From assembly GCA_022447525.1 (NCBI GenBank), contig JAKVBA010000009.1, positions 29,592 through 93,591 on the forward strand: a stretch of 64,000 bases of DNA. Direction: 5' to 3'. This document shows, piece after piece, positions 8,803-16,939 of the stretch. The notes beneath the pieces are model-generated. The model was not told where the DNA came from. It did not search any database and saw nothing but the letters and a program-made list of their open reading frames with translations. Made by a program: the position numbers and the translations under genes. Source of the DNA: Gammaproteobacteria bacterium. GTDB lineage: Bacteria > Pseudomonadota > Gammaproteobacteria > Arenicellales > Arenicellaceae. Each line of letters starts with the position of its first letter. Position 1 is the first letter of the stretch.

Positions 8803-9504
8803 ATGAAGCGTTTAATCTGTCTTTTTTTAATCTCTCTAATCTCGGTGAGCAGCATGGCAAATGACGAAATGACCAAAGTAGGTGATACGATCCAAGTTCA
8901 AGGCAACGGTGAAGTCACCGCCGAACCCGATCAAGCTATTCTGTGGCTTTCCGTTAATGCGCTAAGTAAAGACGTAGAAGCGGCTAAACAACAAGCTGAT
9001 ACGAAATACAAAGCCGTGTTGGCGGCGACAAAGAAAAATGGTATCGACCGATTAGACATCAAGTCGTCGGGAATATCAGTGCAGCCAGAGTATCAATGGC
9101 AAGATAATTCGCAAGTGCTTGTTGGCACTCGCATTACGCGTTCCGTCACTATTACGGTCAATGAAATCGATCGGGTGGCCGAGTTACTGCAAGATTTGGT
9201 CGAGGGCGATGTCTCAACCGTCAATAATGTGCAAACTGGTTTCAAAGATAGAAAGTCGTTAGAGAGAAAGGCGCTAAAAGCGGCGATAGAAGACGCAAAA
9301 GATAAAGCTCAATTTCTCGCTGATCAGTTTGACAAGACTCTTGGATCAGCTCGCACAATCTCTGAAGCACAACGGCAGTCATCACCTCGCCAGTTTCGTG
9401 GTGGTTTGGAAATGGCTAAATCTATGGCCGCTGATCTCCCTGAAGAGTACTTTGGTACTCAGGCGGTACGTGCCACGGTAAATGTGGTGTTTCATTCCAA
9501 CTAA
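8803..9504 (+). CDS. SIMPL (DUF541) domain periplasmic protein
   Basis: A 233-residue protein. The ATG at 8803 is chosen because it has a perfect GGAGGA seven bases upstream and begins a normal signal peptide (MKRLICLFLISLISVSSMAN, cleaved after SMA); the ATG at 8782 lacks both. The mature part has the SIMPL pattern: IQVQGNGEVTAEPDQAILWLSV, LAATKKNGIDRLDIKSSGISVQPEYQW, VTITVNEIDRVAELLQDLVEG and, after a helical region of paired charged residues, AVRATVNVVFHSN. SIMPL proteins are periplasmic or outer-membrane associated, form oligomers in some species and are linked to oxidative stress resistance, but no catalytic role is known. Confidence 0.9.
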   Translation: MKRLICLFLISLISVSSMANDEMTKVGDTIQVQGNGEVTAEPDQAILWLSVNALSKDVEAAKQQADTKYKAVLAATKKNGIDRLDIKSSGISVQPEYQWQDNSQVLVGTRITRSVTITVNEIDRVAELLQDLVEGDVSTVNNVQTGFKDRKSLERKALKAAIEDAKDKAQFLADQFDKTLGSARTISEAQRQSSPRQFRGGLEMAKSMAADLPEEYFGTQAVRATVNVVFHSN

Positions 9505-9525
9505 TTAACTATACGGTAGACGAAT

Positions 9526-10203
9526 ATGATTAAGTTCCTTTTTAAATCAGTCCTAGTAATAGCCCTATTGGTGGTGGCAGTGGGCGCTATTGGTATTTAT
9601 TCAGCGCGATCTTTGCCAAATTGGTTTGATGAAACCAAAGCCAATACTGACTTTGCTGGTGAGACGATTAGAAAGGAGCTTGGTAGTAAAAACCAAAATC
9701 AATTTCTTGCTGACAAGTCTAAAGAGATATTATCCGGTAATGTGTCGTTTGACGAAGGCGAGTTTAACGCCCTGATGTTGGCGGCAATCAAAGCCGATGC
9801 CGATGGTAGAAAACTTCTGGCAGTCAGCGATGGTGTGAAAGCCTTTTTGCGTCGCGATGAGATCGAAATCGCCGCGGTAATAAACCTTAACAAACTCGGT
9901 AAGATTGATCCTAAAGCACGCAAGAAGATCGAAAAGTTCGACAAACTATTTTGGATTATCGATGATGGTCGAGTCGCCGTTTCGCTCTACGGAACGCCCG
10001 TCGCCCGCCGCGGAGGCCTTGGTATCAAAGACGACTTTCACCTTAAAGTTGGCCAAATTCCATTCAGCAACAACACATTAAGAAGCCTGAAAGTACCAGT
10101 AGAAAAAGCAAACAAGGAAAGGATGTCAGTAAAATACCTAAACGTTAAATCCGTTGCAGTGTCCAGAGGAAAAATCGATTTTCAGGTCCAGCCGAGGCTG
10201 TAG
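9526..10203 (+). CDS. Membrane-anchored protein of unknown function
   Basis: A 225-residue protein not recognised as a named family. It has one N-terminal hydrophobic segment (about residues 5-27, KSVLVIALLVVAVGAIGIYSA) and a long soluble region that should face the periplasm. Visible pieces are LPNWFDE just after the anchor, SFDEGEFNALMLAAI, DEIEIAAVINLNKLGKIDPKARKKIEK, LFWIIDDGRVAVSLYGTPVARRGGLGIKDDFHLKVGQIPFSNNTLRSL and a basic tail. The alternating strands hint at a beta-rich lipid- or polymer-binding fold. It follows the SIMPL gene by 21 bp on the same strand, so co-transcription and an envelope role are likely. Confidence 0.75.
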   Translation: MIKFLFKSVLVIALLVVAVGAIGIYSARSLPNWFDETKANTDFAGETIRKELGSKNQNQFLADKSKEILSGNVSFDEGEFNALMLAAIKADADGRKLLAVSDGVKAFLRRDEIEIAAVINLNKLGKIDPKARKKIEKFDKLFWIIDDGRVAVSLYGTPVARRGGLGIKDDFHLKVGQIPFSNNTLRSLKVPVEKANKERMSVKYLNVKSVAVSRGKIDFQVQPRL

Positions 10204-10234
10204 AGAGTAGTGAAAGCTAATTCGTTAAATGCAA

Positions 10235-10256
10235 ATTTGGGGTCAGAGTAAAAACT
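10235..10256. repeat. 22-bp direct repeat, copy 1
   Basis: This copy begins ATTTGGGGTCAGAGTAAA and is identical over 22 bases to 11230-11251, in the same orientation 995 bp away. The GGGGTCAGAGTAAA string is one I associate with ends of mobile sequences in gammaproteobacteria (REP-associated or IS200-like), but that is memory, not proof. The two copies bound a segment with damaged or startless genes. Confidence 0.75.
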
Positions 10257-10276
10257 AGTAGTGCACCAATATACCT

Positions 10277-10654
10277 TTACAACAAGCTCACTGCGAGGCC
10301 GAAGTTTGCCAATATCAGCAAGAAATCCGTTACTAAGATAAATCGAATCGTCCCTTTAACGTGGCAAGCACCAATACCTTTTCTGTTCTGTAGTGCTAAT
10401 GGTAGATTTCCGCAAAATTGTGACCCGTGCGCGACAGCAAATAAAATTAAAAGAATTAATCTTTGTGGGTCTGATGAAAAGTTGGCGAGATTGAAAAGCA
10501 GAAGGACATTTAAGACAGAGAGAGCTAATTTGAAGCCACTTAAAAATTTATCCGACGCGATTACAGGCTGATATGCCGGTGTATTTCGGTCTTCTTTAAG
10601 AACAATCAATTTTGCAAATATTGCGCTTCTAATTGAGAAAACGTTAAACCCCAC
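10277..10654 (-). CDS. Small integral membrane protein, unknown, possibly 5'-truncated
   Basis: A 125-residue frame with three hydrophobic segments (about 39-57, 64-76 and 104-123). I do not recognise the family. Visible features are AVAHGSQFCGNLPLALQNRKGIGACHVKGTIRFIL between the second and third segments. The only available start is GTG at 10654, four bases downstream of a perfect 15-bp hairpin (10658-10700) in the message sense, leaving no room for a ribosome site. Either the gene is truncated at the hairpin or the frame is not translated. It lies inside the segment bounded by 22-bp direct repeats. Confidence 0.45.
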   Translation of the reverse strand: MGFNVFSIRSAIFAKLIVLKEDRNTPAYQPVIASDKFLSGFKLALSVLNVLLLFNLANFSSDPQRLILLILFAVAHGSQFCGNLPLALQNRKGIGACHVKGTIRFILVTDFLLILANFGLAVSLL

Positions 10655-10657
10655 AGC

Positions 10658-10700
10658 AAACTAAATGGCATTTATGGCGAGCAAGAATGCCATTTAGTTT
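10658..10700. repeat. Perfect 15-bp inverted repeat (hairpin)
   Basis: Arms 10658-10672 (AAACTAAATGGCATT) and 10686-10700 are exact reverse complements around a 13-base loop. There is no T-tract on either side, so a rho-independent terminator is not clear. It sits between two minus-strand gene fragments. Possible meanings are a terminator, a mobile-element end or a recombination site. The flanking bases do not fit integron attC boxes well. Confidence 0.75.
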
Positions 10701-10827
10701 CGTTATGGTTAGGTTAAGACAAAAGTGCTGGGTCCTACTGCGTCAACGCTAAAAAATACCTCTTCTTAAAGGAACTTGGAACATCGTTTTATAGTATGGG
10801 CAAAAATCAATGTCTCACTAGTAGAAT

Positions 10828-11229
10828 CTAAATAAGTAAAATAGCGGTCACGACCAGCAAAACCAGCATAATTGAAATTGCGAGCACATAGCTCAAAAAT
10901 ACTTTAAGAAAGCGAATAGGCCAATTACTCCGGTTGAATAGTGTTACTAATACAAAACTTGCATAGGAAACGGACACAAACAGGCTGATAGTCTCAATTA
11001 AGTCTGAATTAGTTACTAAGATGCCTAGCAGGGCAAAAGCCGAATAAATTAGTGATTGGTGACCTGTGATATACAGATTGATAACAACATGTTCGAGATA
11101 GTTTTTATCGTCTTTGATAAAGGCGAGGTAGCTAGATAACGAAAATATAGGGATGACTAGAAGAGTGGTGATCGCATAATTATCCGCCAGCCAAGTAATA
11201 CCATTGATTAATACCTTATCTGAAGTTCT
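10828..11229 (-). pseudogene. DUF3667-like membrane protein, 5'-truncated remnant
   Basis: An open frame of about 130 codons without a start codon ends at a TAG at 10828-10830. It reads, from the N-side: LINGITWLADNYAITTLLVI, PIFSLSSYLAFIKDDKNYLEH, then VVINLYITGHQSLIYSAF and two more hydrophobic segments. The order 'short helix, hydrophobic segment, F-x-K-x-x-x-NYxEHxVxNxYIxGxQ' is that of the C-terminal part of DUF3667 membrane proteins. The N-terminal zinc-ribbon-like region of that family is missing; the frame is cut exactly where the 22-bp repeat begins at 11230. It is therefore probably a gene broken by an insertion or deletion at the repeat. Confidence 0.6.
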
Positions 11230-11251
11230 ATTTGGGGTCAGAGTAAAAACT
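11230..11251. repeat. 22-bp direct repeat, copy 2
   Basis: This copy is identical to 10235-10256 and in the same orientation. Its left edge marks the point where the DUF3667-like frame loses its N-terminal part. It lies about 40 bp past the stop codon of the cytochrome b561-YceI gene. Confidence 0.75.
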
Positions 11252-11292
11252 CGAAAATATGGAAATCGATCGGCAATTTAATACTATCAATA

Positions 11293-12567
11293 TCAAAATA
11301 AAACTTTCACGTTTACCAAAACATCGCTTCCCACCCAAGTGGGGTCTGCCCAATCACCAACTCCAATATTCCATTGATGTCTATTGAGGCTCGCGATGCC
11401 TTGTAATTCTTTGCCTTTTTCTGTGTTGGTGATTTTGAATTTTAATTCGCAGGCTTGACTGATTCCTTTCATGGACAGTGTGCCTTTCGCGATGAACTCA
11501 TTATCACCAAAGTCAGGAGATTTAGGGTCGATGCTGACGAAGTCGTTCGCGTAAAAGCGTGCTATTGGAAATTCGATTACGTTGAAAAAGTCGGGGGATA
11601 AAATCGTGCTGTCTCGTTCTTCATCGTTTGATCCGACTGATCCAATTTCGATTGAAACGTCGAACACCGATTGATCTAGAGCGGCGGGATCAAACTGTAG
11701 TTTGCCTTCCCACTTGTTCCATCGACCGGTGAATGGGGCGCCAGCTTGTTCACCGGTAAAGTCGATATAGCTGTTTGAGTAGTCAATATTCCAAAGTGGT
11801 AGATTGCTGATCTTAGCTTGTGTGTCCTCTGTTTGTTCTGACGCAGGGCTCTCTAAAGTCTCGGCTAAGGTTTGAGTTGTCACCAGCGTTTCGTCTTGTG
11901 TCGAAGAGATAGATACAACTTTTCCCCAGATTAACACTCCAGCGAGAAGCGTAATCAAACCGATTGAAATGGTGCCTTTGCTGCTCATTCTTGTGAGTAC
12001 ATTGTCTTTATCCACTACATGATGTTTTATGGCGGCGATCACATGAACTGCGGCGAGTATGATCAACGTATCGGACAATCTTAAGTGCATTGTAGCCAGC
12101 GTTTCGGCCATGGTTTTGTTTGCGCTGATGAGGTCGGGCAGGGCAATCAGATTAAACCAGCTTACAGAGTAGGCATTCGCGGACGACATAAGCCAGCCGC
12201 TAACAGGTAAAGCGAAGAGGCAAAAATACAGCAAAAAATGAGACGTGTTAGACGCCAACTTTTGCCAACTCGGCATCGACTCAGGTAGTGTAGGAGGGGT
12301 ACTGTTCAGTCGATAGACTAATCGAATAATGGCAATCACTAATATCGTAATGCCGATGGATTTATGATTAGCGATGATGGCTAGTTGTTTTACCGTTGCG
12401 TTTGTTTGTTCAGCAATATGCGCTAATTCAATGAGTACGTACTGCAGTCCGATGAGAGCGGCCACCAACCAGTGTAAGGTTTTGCCGATAGCAGAGTAGT
12501 CTGAGCGTGTCTCTGAGCTGCTCTTATTGGGACTACTACTTTGGCCATTACTAGTGGATGTTGCCAT
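11293..12567 (-). CDS. Cytochrome b561 - YceI domain fusion protein
   Basis: A 424-residue two-part protein. Residues ~22-210 are a cytochrome b561 of the bacterial CybB type, with four or five membrane segments and His ligands in the expected places: GKTLHWLVAAL, ANHKSIGITILVIAIIRL, ASNTSHFLLYFCLFALPVSGWLM and LAAVHVIAAIKHHVVDKDNVLTRM. After a further hydrophobic segment (~GLITLLAGVLIWG) and a Ser/Thr/Glu-rich linker, residues ~255-424 are a YceI lipocalin-like domain (WNIDYSNSYIDFTGEQAGAPFTGRWNKWEG, then NRHQWNIGVGDW). A membrane haem protein carrying a periplasmic isoprenoid-binding domain suggests quinone-linked redox. The start overlaps the xerC stop (TAATG). The start region is rich in Ser. 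Confidence 0.9.
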   Translation of the reverse strand: MATSTSNGQSSSPNKSSSETRSDYSAIGKTLHWLVAALIGLQYVLIELAHIAEQTNATVKQLAIIANHKSIGITILVIAIIRLVYRLNSTPPTLPESMPSWQKLASNTSHFLLYFCLFALPVSGWLMSSANAYSVSWFNLIALPDLISANKTMAETLATMHLRLSDTLIILAAVHVIAAIKHHVVDKDNVLTRMSSKGTISIGLITLLAGVLIWGKVVSISSTQDETLVTTQTLAETLESPASEQTEDTQAKISNLPLWNIDYSNSYIDFTGEQAGAPFTGRWNKWEGKLQFDPAALDQSVFDVSIEIGSVGSNDEERDSTILSPDFFNVIEFPIARFYANDFVSIDPKSPDFGDNEFIAKGTLSMKGISQACELKFKITNTEKGKELQGIASLNRHQWNIGVGDWADPTWVGSDVLVNVKVLF

Positions 12568-13526
12568 TACTCTGGTTTGTTCTTTATCTCTGGTTTCGCG
12601 TTTTGACTGGATTTCCCCCGAGCCCTTGGGTGCGCGTCGTCATAAACCTGGGCTAAGTGTTGAAAATCAAGGTGAGTGTAGATTTGGGTAGTGCTGATGT
12701 TAGCGTGACCCAGAAGCTCTTGCACGGCCCTGAGCTCACCACTTGATTCAAGAACATGACTCGCAAACGAGTGTCGAAGCATATGGGGACTCACGTGCAT
12801 CTCTACGCCTTGACGTTTGGCCCAGTATTTAACGCGTTCTTGTACGTTGCGCGTGCTGATACGTTTGCCGAGCTTGCTGATAAACAAAGCCTCAAAATCT
12901 TTAATGGGAAGCGCGTTACGTTGCAGTAGCCAATTTCGAATGGCTTGATTAGCTTCACGACCGACAGGAAGGTCGCGTTCTTTGCTGCCTTTGCCGCGAA
13001 CCCGTACGATGGATTCGGCTAAGTCCAAATCATTTAAGTCGATGCCGCAAAGCTCACTCAAACGCAAACCCGAAGAGTAGAAAAGCTCAAGCATCGCCTT
13101 GTCTCGGTAGCTGAGAGGGTCATCGGCGTCCAGCTCAACCAGTGAAACGATCTGATCCACTGAGAGAGTTTTGGGTAGGCGTTTTTCACCTTTTGGTGCG
13201 CGCACATCGTCAAACGGATTGTTCTTTAAGATACCGCATTTGATTAAATAGTTTGCCAAGCCGCGCCCGCTAGACAATATTCGTTTTATGCTATTCGCGT
13301 TCATGCCTTTAGCATTTAGGCTCGCTGCAAAAAGCCTTACGTTGTGTGGGTTGATGCCTTGCCACAGTAATACGCCTTTTGAATCGAAGAAGTCTAAGAG
13401 TTTTTTGATGTCGCGCTGATACGCCTTTAGTGTGTGATCAGAAAGGCGTCGCTCGTGTTTGAGAACAGCAAGATAATCGCCAACGTAATCGCTGGCGGTT
13501 TTATTGCTGTTTTCATTCTGAGACAT
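12567..13526 (-). CDS. xerC: Tyrosine recombinase XerC
   Basis: A 319-residue tyrosine recombinase. The N-terminal SAM-like core-binding domain is at about 11-100. The catalytic set is complete: R155 in SSGLRLSELCG, K179 in RGKGSKERDLPVG, H248 and R251 in HVSPHMLRHSFA, H274 in LLGHANISTTQ and nucleophile Y283 in IYTHLDF. The ending FQHLAQVYDDAHPRA is typical of XerC rather than XerD. With XerD it resolves chromosome dimers at dif. It lies in the classic dapF-DUF484-xerC order; the gap to DUF484 is 3 bp. Confidence 0.96.
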   Translation of the reverse strand: MSQNENSNKTASDYVGDYLAVLKHERRLSDHTLKAYQRDIKKLLDFFDSKGVLLWQGINPHNVRLFAASLNAKGMNANSIKRILSSGRGLANYLIKCGILKNNPFDDVRAPKGEKRLPKTLSVDQIVSLVELDADDPLSYRDKAMLELFYSSGLRLSELCGIDLNDLDLAESIVRVRGKGSKERDLPVGREANQAIRNWLLQRNALPIKDFEALFISKLGKRISTRNVQERVKYWAKRQGVEMHVSPHMLRHSFASHVLESSGELRAVQELLGHANISTTQIYTHLDFQHLAQVYDDAHPRARGKSSQNAKPEIKNKPE

Positions 13527-13529
13527 AGA

Positions 13530-14222
13530 TTAGCTATTCGAGCTGGCCTTTACCGATGATGCCACTGATTGTGGTTGCAGTCTTTTGAGGCATACTCCAG
13601 CCATCAGACCTAGCCGGTCTAAATGAGCCGTACCAAGATCGTTGGTATACCGTTCGAGATCGCGTGAACCCAGCGCCAAAACACCCAGAGTAACATTGCT
13701 GGTGTCAGTGCTTAAAGGGACCAGTGCGGCAGACTGAATGTCGTCATTGAAGAATAATTGCATGATCTGACTTGGCCATCGGTTGTCGCACATCGAACGA
13801 TTTCCATTCAACCTTCTCAAGGTTTCCTCATAGCCTTTGGTTTCGCTGGGTCTTCTCGATACGGACGCTGATGTTTTAATTGATACTTGATCTATCGCGA
13901 ATGTCTGGCGTAGAACTCTAGGGAATTCCGAGGCGAACTGAGATAGATTTTCGCAGCCGATTAGTTGGCTGATGACATCGGAGAACTGGTTGCTTATTTC
14001 TTCATTTTCTCGAGCATTTTGGAAGAGCTCTGCTTGGGTCATTTTTTGCGCTGCTAGACGCTCTTTCAGGGCGGCTATCTGACGTTCTAATAATGACGAT
14101 GTGCTGCGGCTGTCGGATAGTGAAACCCGCTCTAATAGCTCTGGGTACTGTTGAAAAATGCTTGGATTTTCAGCTAAAAAATCAGCAAAATCGGATAGTT
14201 TGAAGTTCTTTTCTTGGCTCAT
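13530..14222 (-). CDS. DUF484 family protein
   Basis: A 230-residue protein of the DUF484 family (YigA in E. coli), always seen between dapF and xerC in gammaproteobacteria. Visible are the N-terminal FADFLAENPSIFQQYPELLERVSL, a coiled-coil (residues ~38-80, with LLERQIAALKERLAAQKM) and a GAF-like C-terminal half (AALVPLSTDTSNVTLGVLALGSRDLERYTNDLGTAHLDRLG). The fold suggests a small-molecule sensor or scaffold, but no activity is established. It is translated just after dapF (10-bp gap) and just before xerC. Confidence 0.93.
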   Translation of the reverse strand: MSQEKNFKLSDFADFLAENPSIFQQYPELLERVSLSDSRSTSSLLERQIAALKERLAAQKMTQAELFQNARENEEISNQFSDVISQLIGCENLSQFASEFPRVLRQTFAIDQVSIKTSASVSRRPSETKGYEETLRRLNGNRSMCDNRWPSQIMQLFFNDDIQSAALVPLSTDTSNVTLGVLALGSRDLERYTNDLGTAHLDRLGLMAGVCLKRLQPQSVASSVKASSNS

Positions 14223-14232
14223 GGTTTTTTCT

Positions 14233-15075
14233 TTAACTGCGTTCTAATTCAAGAACGCCTTCAAATGTTGTTGCTGCTGGCCCGGTCATCATCACAGCAT
14301 GACCATCGCCTTGCCATTCAATGATCAAATCACCACCACGTAGATGAGCGGTTACTTTGGAGTCGAGCAAGCCCCGTTGGATACCGGCAACCACCGCTGC
14401 ACAGGCTCCAGAACCACAGGCGATGGTTTCGCCAGCGCCGCGTTCGAATACACGTAAATTGATCTCCGCTCTGGAGACAACTTGCATAAAACCTATGTTT
14501 GCTTTGTCTGGGAATATCGAGTGACTTTCGAGTAAGGGCCCGAGACGCTCCACCGGGGCTTTGACAGTATCTTCCACTAGTAAAACAGCATGAGGGTTGC
14601 CCATGGAAGAAGCGGAAAACTCAACGAGTTCATCATTAATCTCTAAAGAATATAGATTTTTTTTAGCTGATTCATCCAGTGGTATATCCGCAGGTTCAAA
14701 TCTTGGAGGCCCCATGTCTACGGTAACTAAATTTGTGCCTTGATGCGCCTCAAGAATTAATTCGCCAGTAGAAGTCTCTACTTTGATCGGATTTTTTGAG
14801 CTCAGTCCTTTTTCGTGCACATACCTTAAGAAACAACGAGAGCCGTTGCCGCACTGACCAACCTCACTGCCATCAGCGTTGATGATGCGGTATTTAAAAT
14901 CAATTCCGTCTCTGTCGGATTGTTCGACGATCAAGATTTGATCGCAGCCTACACCAAAATGACGATCGGCAATAAAGGCAGCTTGCTCAGCACTCAAGTC
15001 GACTGGGTTTTCAGTAAAATCCAAAACCACAAAGTCGTTTCCAAGGCCGTGCATTTTTGTAAAAGGTAGCTTCAT
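14233..15075 (-). CDS. dapF: Diaminopimelate epimerase DapF
   Basis: A 280-residue enzyme that interconverts LL- and meso-diaminopimelate for lysine and peptidoglycan synthesis. The two-base mechanism cysteines are present: one in GQCGNGSRCFLRY and one in GETIACGSGACAAVV. The N-terminal signature FTKMHGLGNDFVVLD is intact. Length matches the family. It heads the minus-strand dapF-DUF484-xerC group. About 220 bp upstream lies the divergent yrfG, so promoters of both genes share that space. Confidence 0.97.
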   Translation of the reverse strand: MKLPFTKMHGLGNDFVVLDFTENPVDLSAEQAAFIADRHFGVGCDQILIVEQSDRDGIDFKYRIINADGSEVGQCGNGSRCFLRYVHEKGLSSKNPIKVETSTGELILEAHQGTNLVTVDMGPPRFEPADIPLDESAKKNLYSLEINDELVEFSASSMGNPHAVLLVEDTVKAPVERLGPLLESHSIFPDKANIGFMQVVSRAEINLRVFERGAGETIACGSGACAAVVAGIQRGLLDSKVTAHLRGGDLIIEWQGDGHAVMMTGPAATTFEGVLELERS

Positions 15076-15296
15076 AAAGCGTATTTAATCACAGACATCT
15101 TTGCAGTGGACTGTTTTTACCCAATTCCAGCGATAAAAATGTACTCGAGTGCGCATTTATTTTTACGTACACTCCGCTTTTGCCTGCATTGAGCGTGCCC
15201 TTTGGATATTTGCCTCGGTCTTGTGTAAAAACTGTTGAATGCAAAGGTCCCTTAAAATGCAGAAGTTTCTCACTTGTCAGCAGTTATAATTAGAAT

Positions 15297-15941
15297 ATGC
15301 AAATAGACTGGAAAAATATTGATACCGTGCTGCTAGATATGGATGGCACTTTGTTGGACTTACACTTCGATAATTATTTTTGGAGTCATCATATGCCCAG
15401 AGCTTATGCTTCTAAAAACGGGCTATCGCTTGACGAGTCATATGATGTTTTAATGCCGCTTTTCAAGAAATGGGCAGGACAGTTAGAGTGGTATTGTGTT
15501 GATCATTGGTCGGACTACCTGGATCTGGACATCATGACACTCAAGCGTGAGGTTGCTGATCGCGTTGCTTATCGCCCAAAGGCACAGGAATTCCTTCAAG
15601 CCTGCAATCGCGAGACCGGTGACGTAAGGATGATCACCAATGGCCATCGGAAAGTGTTGGACCTGAAAATCGAGTACACTGCAATAGATGAATATTTTGG
15701 TGAATTATTCTGCTCTCACGAATTAGGCTATCCAAAAGAAGAGCAGGGCTTTTGGCATGAGTTGCAAAAAGTATCGCCGTTTGACCCCGCTAAAACTCTA
15801 TTTATCGACGATAACGATTCGGTTTTGACGTCGGCAGAAAAATACGGCATCGCACACATCTACAGCATCGAGCGGCCAGATTCTCAAAAACCCAGAGAGA
15901 GTCGAAGCCGTTTTATGGAGATTATTGAGTTTTGTGATTAG
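15297..15941 (+). CDS. yrfG: HAD-family GMP/IMP nucleotidase YrfG
   Basis: A 214-residue haloacid dehalogenase-like phosphatase. Motif I is VLLDMDGTLLDL, with LDLHFDNYFWSHHMP next to it as in YrfG; motif II is RMITNGHRKV; motif III Lys is in LGYPKEEQGFW; motif IV is LFIDDNDSVL. The WYCVDHWSDYLDLDIMTLKRE stretch is specific to YrfG, which removes phosphate from GMP and IMP in E. coli. It is divergent from dapF. In E. coli another HAD gene (yigB) follows xerC; here that place is taken by the cytochrome b561-YceI gene. Confidence 0.9.
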   Translation: MQIDWKNIDTVLLDMDGTLLDLHFDNYFWSHHMPRAYASKNGLSLDESYDVLMPLFKKWAGQLEWYCVDHWSDYLDLDIMTLKREVADRVAYRPKAQEFLQACNRETGDVRMITNGHRKVLDLKIEYTAIDEYFGELFCSHELGYPKEEQGFWHELQKVSPFDPAKTLFIDDNDSVLTSAEKYGIAHIYSIERPDSQKPRESRSRFMEIIEFCD

Positions 15942-16273
15942 TATTTGGGTCAAGAAACTGGGTCTTTAAGGCTGCTATTGATCGAATATGCGCCGCGGTG
16001 CCGTTTATACCGGCTTTGGTATGCCGGTGGTGCAAGCGTCGAGGACAATATGCGGTCAGCACTAGATTTGGGTTTTCTTTACATAATTGGTGATGAGATT
16101 TAGGCCTCTAGAGCAATAAGATAATCAACAGCAACTTGGTAAATGCGCTTGGCACTGTGGCTGTGGTGTGTTTTAGGAACGTTGGTTGAACCTTAATATG
16201 GGAGCTCGTTTTGGCGAATCATTGTGAATAGTCTCATTAAGTTAGGCCGTATTTTTGGGCGAGAGTGCCGAGG
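15942..16273. other. Intergenic region, no gene seen
   Basis: About 330 bp between the convergent yrfG and lipase genes. Frames are short and broken. One stretch near 16010-16100 reads like coding sequence (GASVEDNMRSALDLGF) but is closed by stops on both sides and could at most be gene debris. No T-tract terminator is seen. Confidence 0.45.
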
Positions 16274-16939
16274 TTAATGATTAAATTTGCCACTGATTAA
16301 GAATGCCTTCACTTGATCGATTACACTGTCTTTTTGCATCATAAACGTATGATCGAATGGCACGACTATATGATCTGTTTGCCCCTGTAAGTGGGAACGC
16401 TCTACACTCACTTTGCCATCGTGATCACCACTTATGAGTGTGTCAAAAAAAGGATTGTTGCTCTTGCTTCCAGCGATAATCCCGACGTTGAAGTTGGAGG
16501 GGTAATCACCGTTAGGCCGCAATGAGTTTGGCTTACTGTTAGCAGACGTGCCCAGTTGTATCCCAGCTGGACCATTAACTGTTTTAAAAATTGAAGCCAA
16601 CAAAGGTTTGCTTGTGAAAAAGTCGACTAGCTCGCTACCTTGGTTTGGCGGCCCTAGCATGACGGTATTGCCGAGATTATCAATTGTATGATTACTCAGG
16701 TATTGGCGCACTAGAATACCGCCCATGGAGTGAGTGACGAAATGCACTTTATTTGCGTCACGACACTTTTCCAAACTCGGCCTTATCGCAATTTCGGCTA
16801 GAGCTTCAATGGAATATCGGCGCGAGGGATAGCCTGTGTTAATCACCCTATAATCGGATTTTAATGAGCTCGCTATCTTGTGTAGGGAGAACCTAGTTCT
16901 ACCAAGTCCATGCAGAAGAATAACCGCTTCTTTACCCAT
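16274..16939 (-). CDS. Alpha/beta hydrolase, lipase-like
   Basis: A 221-residue alpha/beta hydrolase. The oxyanion-hole strand is AVILLHGLGRTRFSL, the nucleophile elbow is VHFVTHSMGGILVRQYL (Ser in THSMGG), then NTVMLGPPNQGSELVDFF, and the tail carries the likely acid and base (SGDHDGKVSVERSHL and FDHTFMM). This is the pattern of short single-domain lipases and esterases acting on small or lipid esters. There is no signal peptide, so it should be cytoplasmic. Its ATG overlaps the stop of the enoyl-CoA hydratase gene (TAATG), so the two are translationally coupled and may work on related acyl compounds. Confidence 0.85.
   Translation of the reverse strand: MGKEAVILLHGLGRTRFSLHKIASSLKSDYRVINTGYPSRRYSIEALAEIAIRPSLEKCRDANKVHFVTHSMGGILVRQYLSNHTIDNLGNTVMLGPPNQGSELVDFFTSKPLLASIFKTVNGPAGIQLGTSANSKPNSLRPNGDYPSNFNVGIIAGSKSNNPFFDTLISGDHDGKVSVERSHLQGQTDHIVVPFDHTFMMQKDSVIDQVKAFLISGKFNH

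Noticed and set aside
10640..10740. Integron attC-like recombination site around the 15-bp hairpin
   Set aside because: The outer boxes do not match the paired RYYYAAC/GTTRRRY consensus on one strand, and there is no integrase or cassette row.
15990..16110. Possible enzyme remnant with GASVEDNMRSALDLGF
   Set aside because: Closed by stops on both sides, with no second motif to identify a family.
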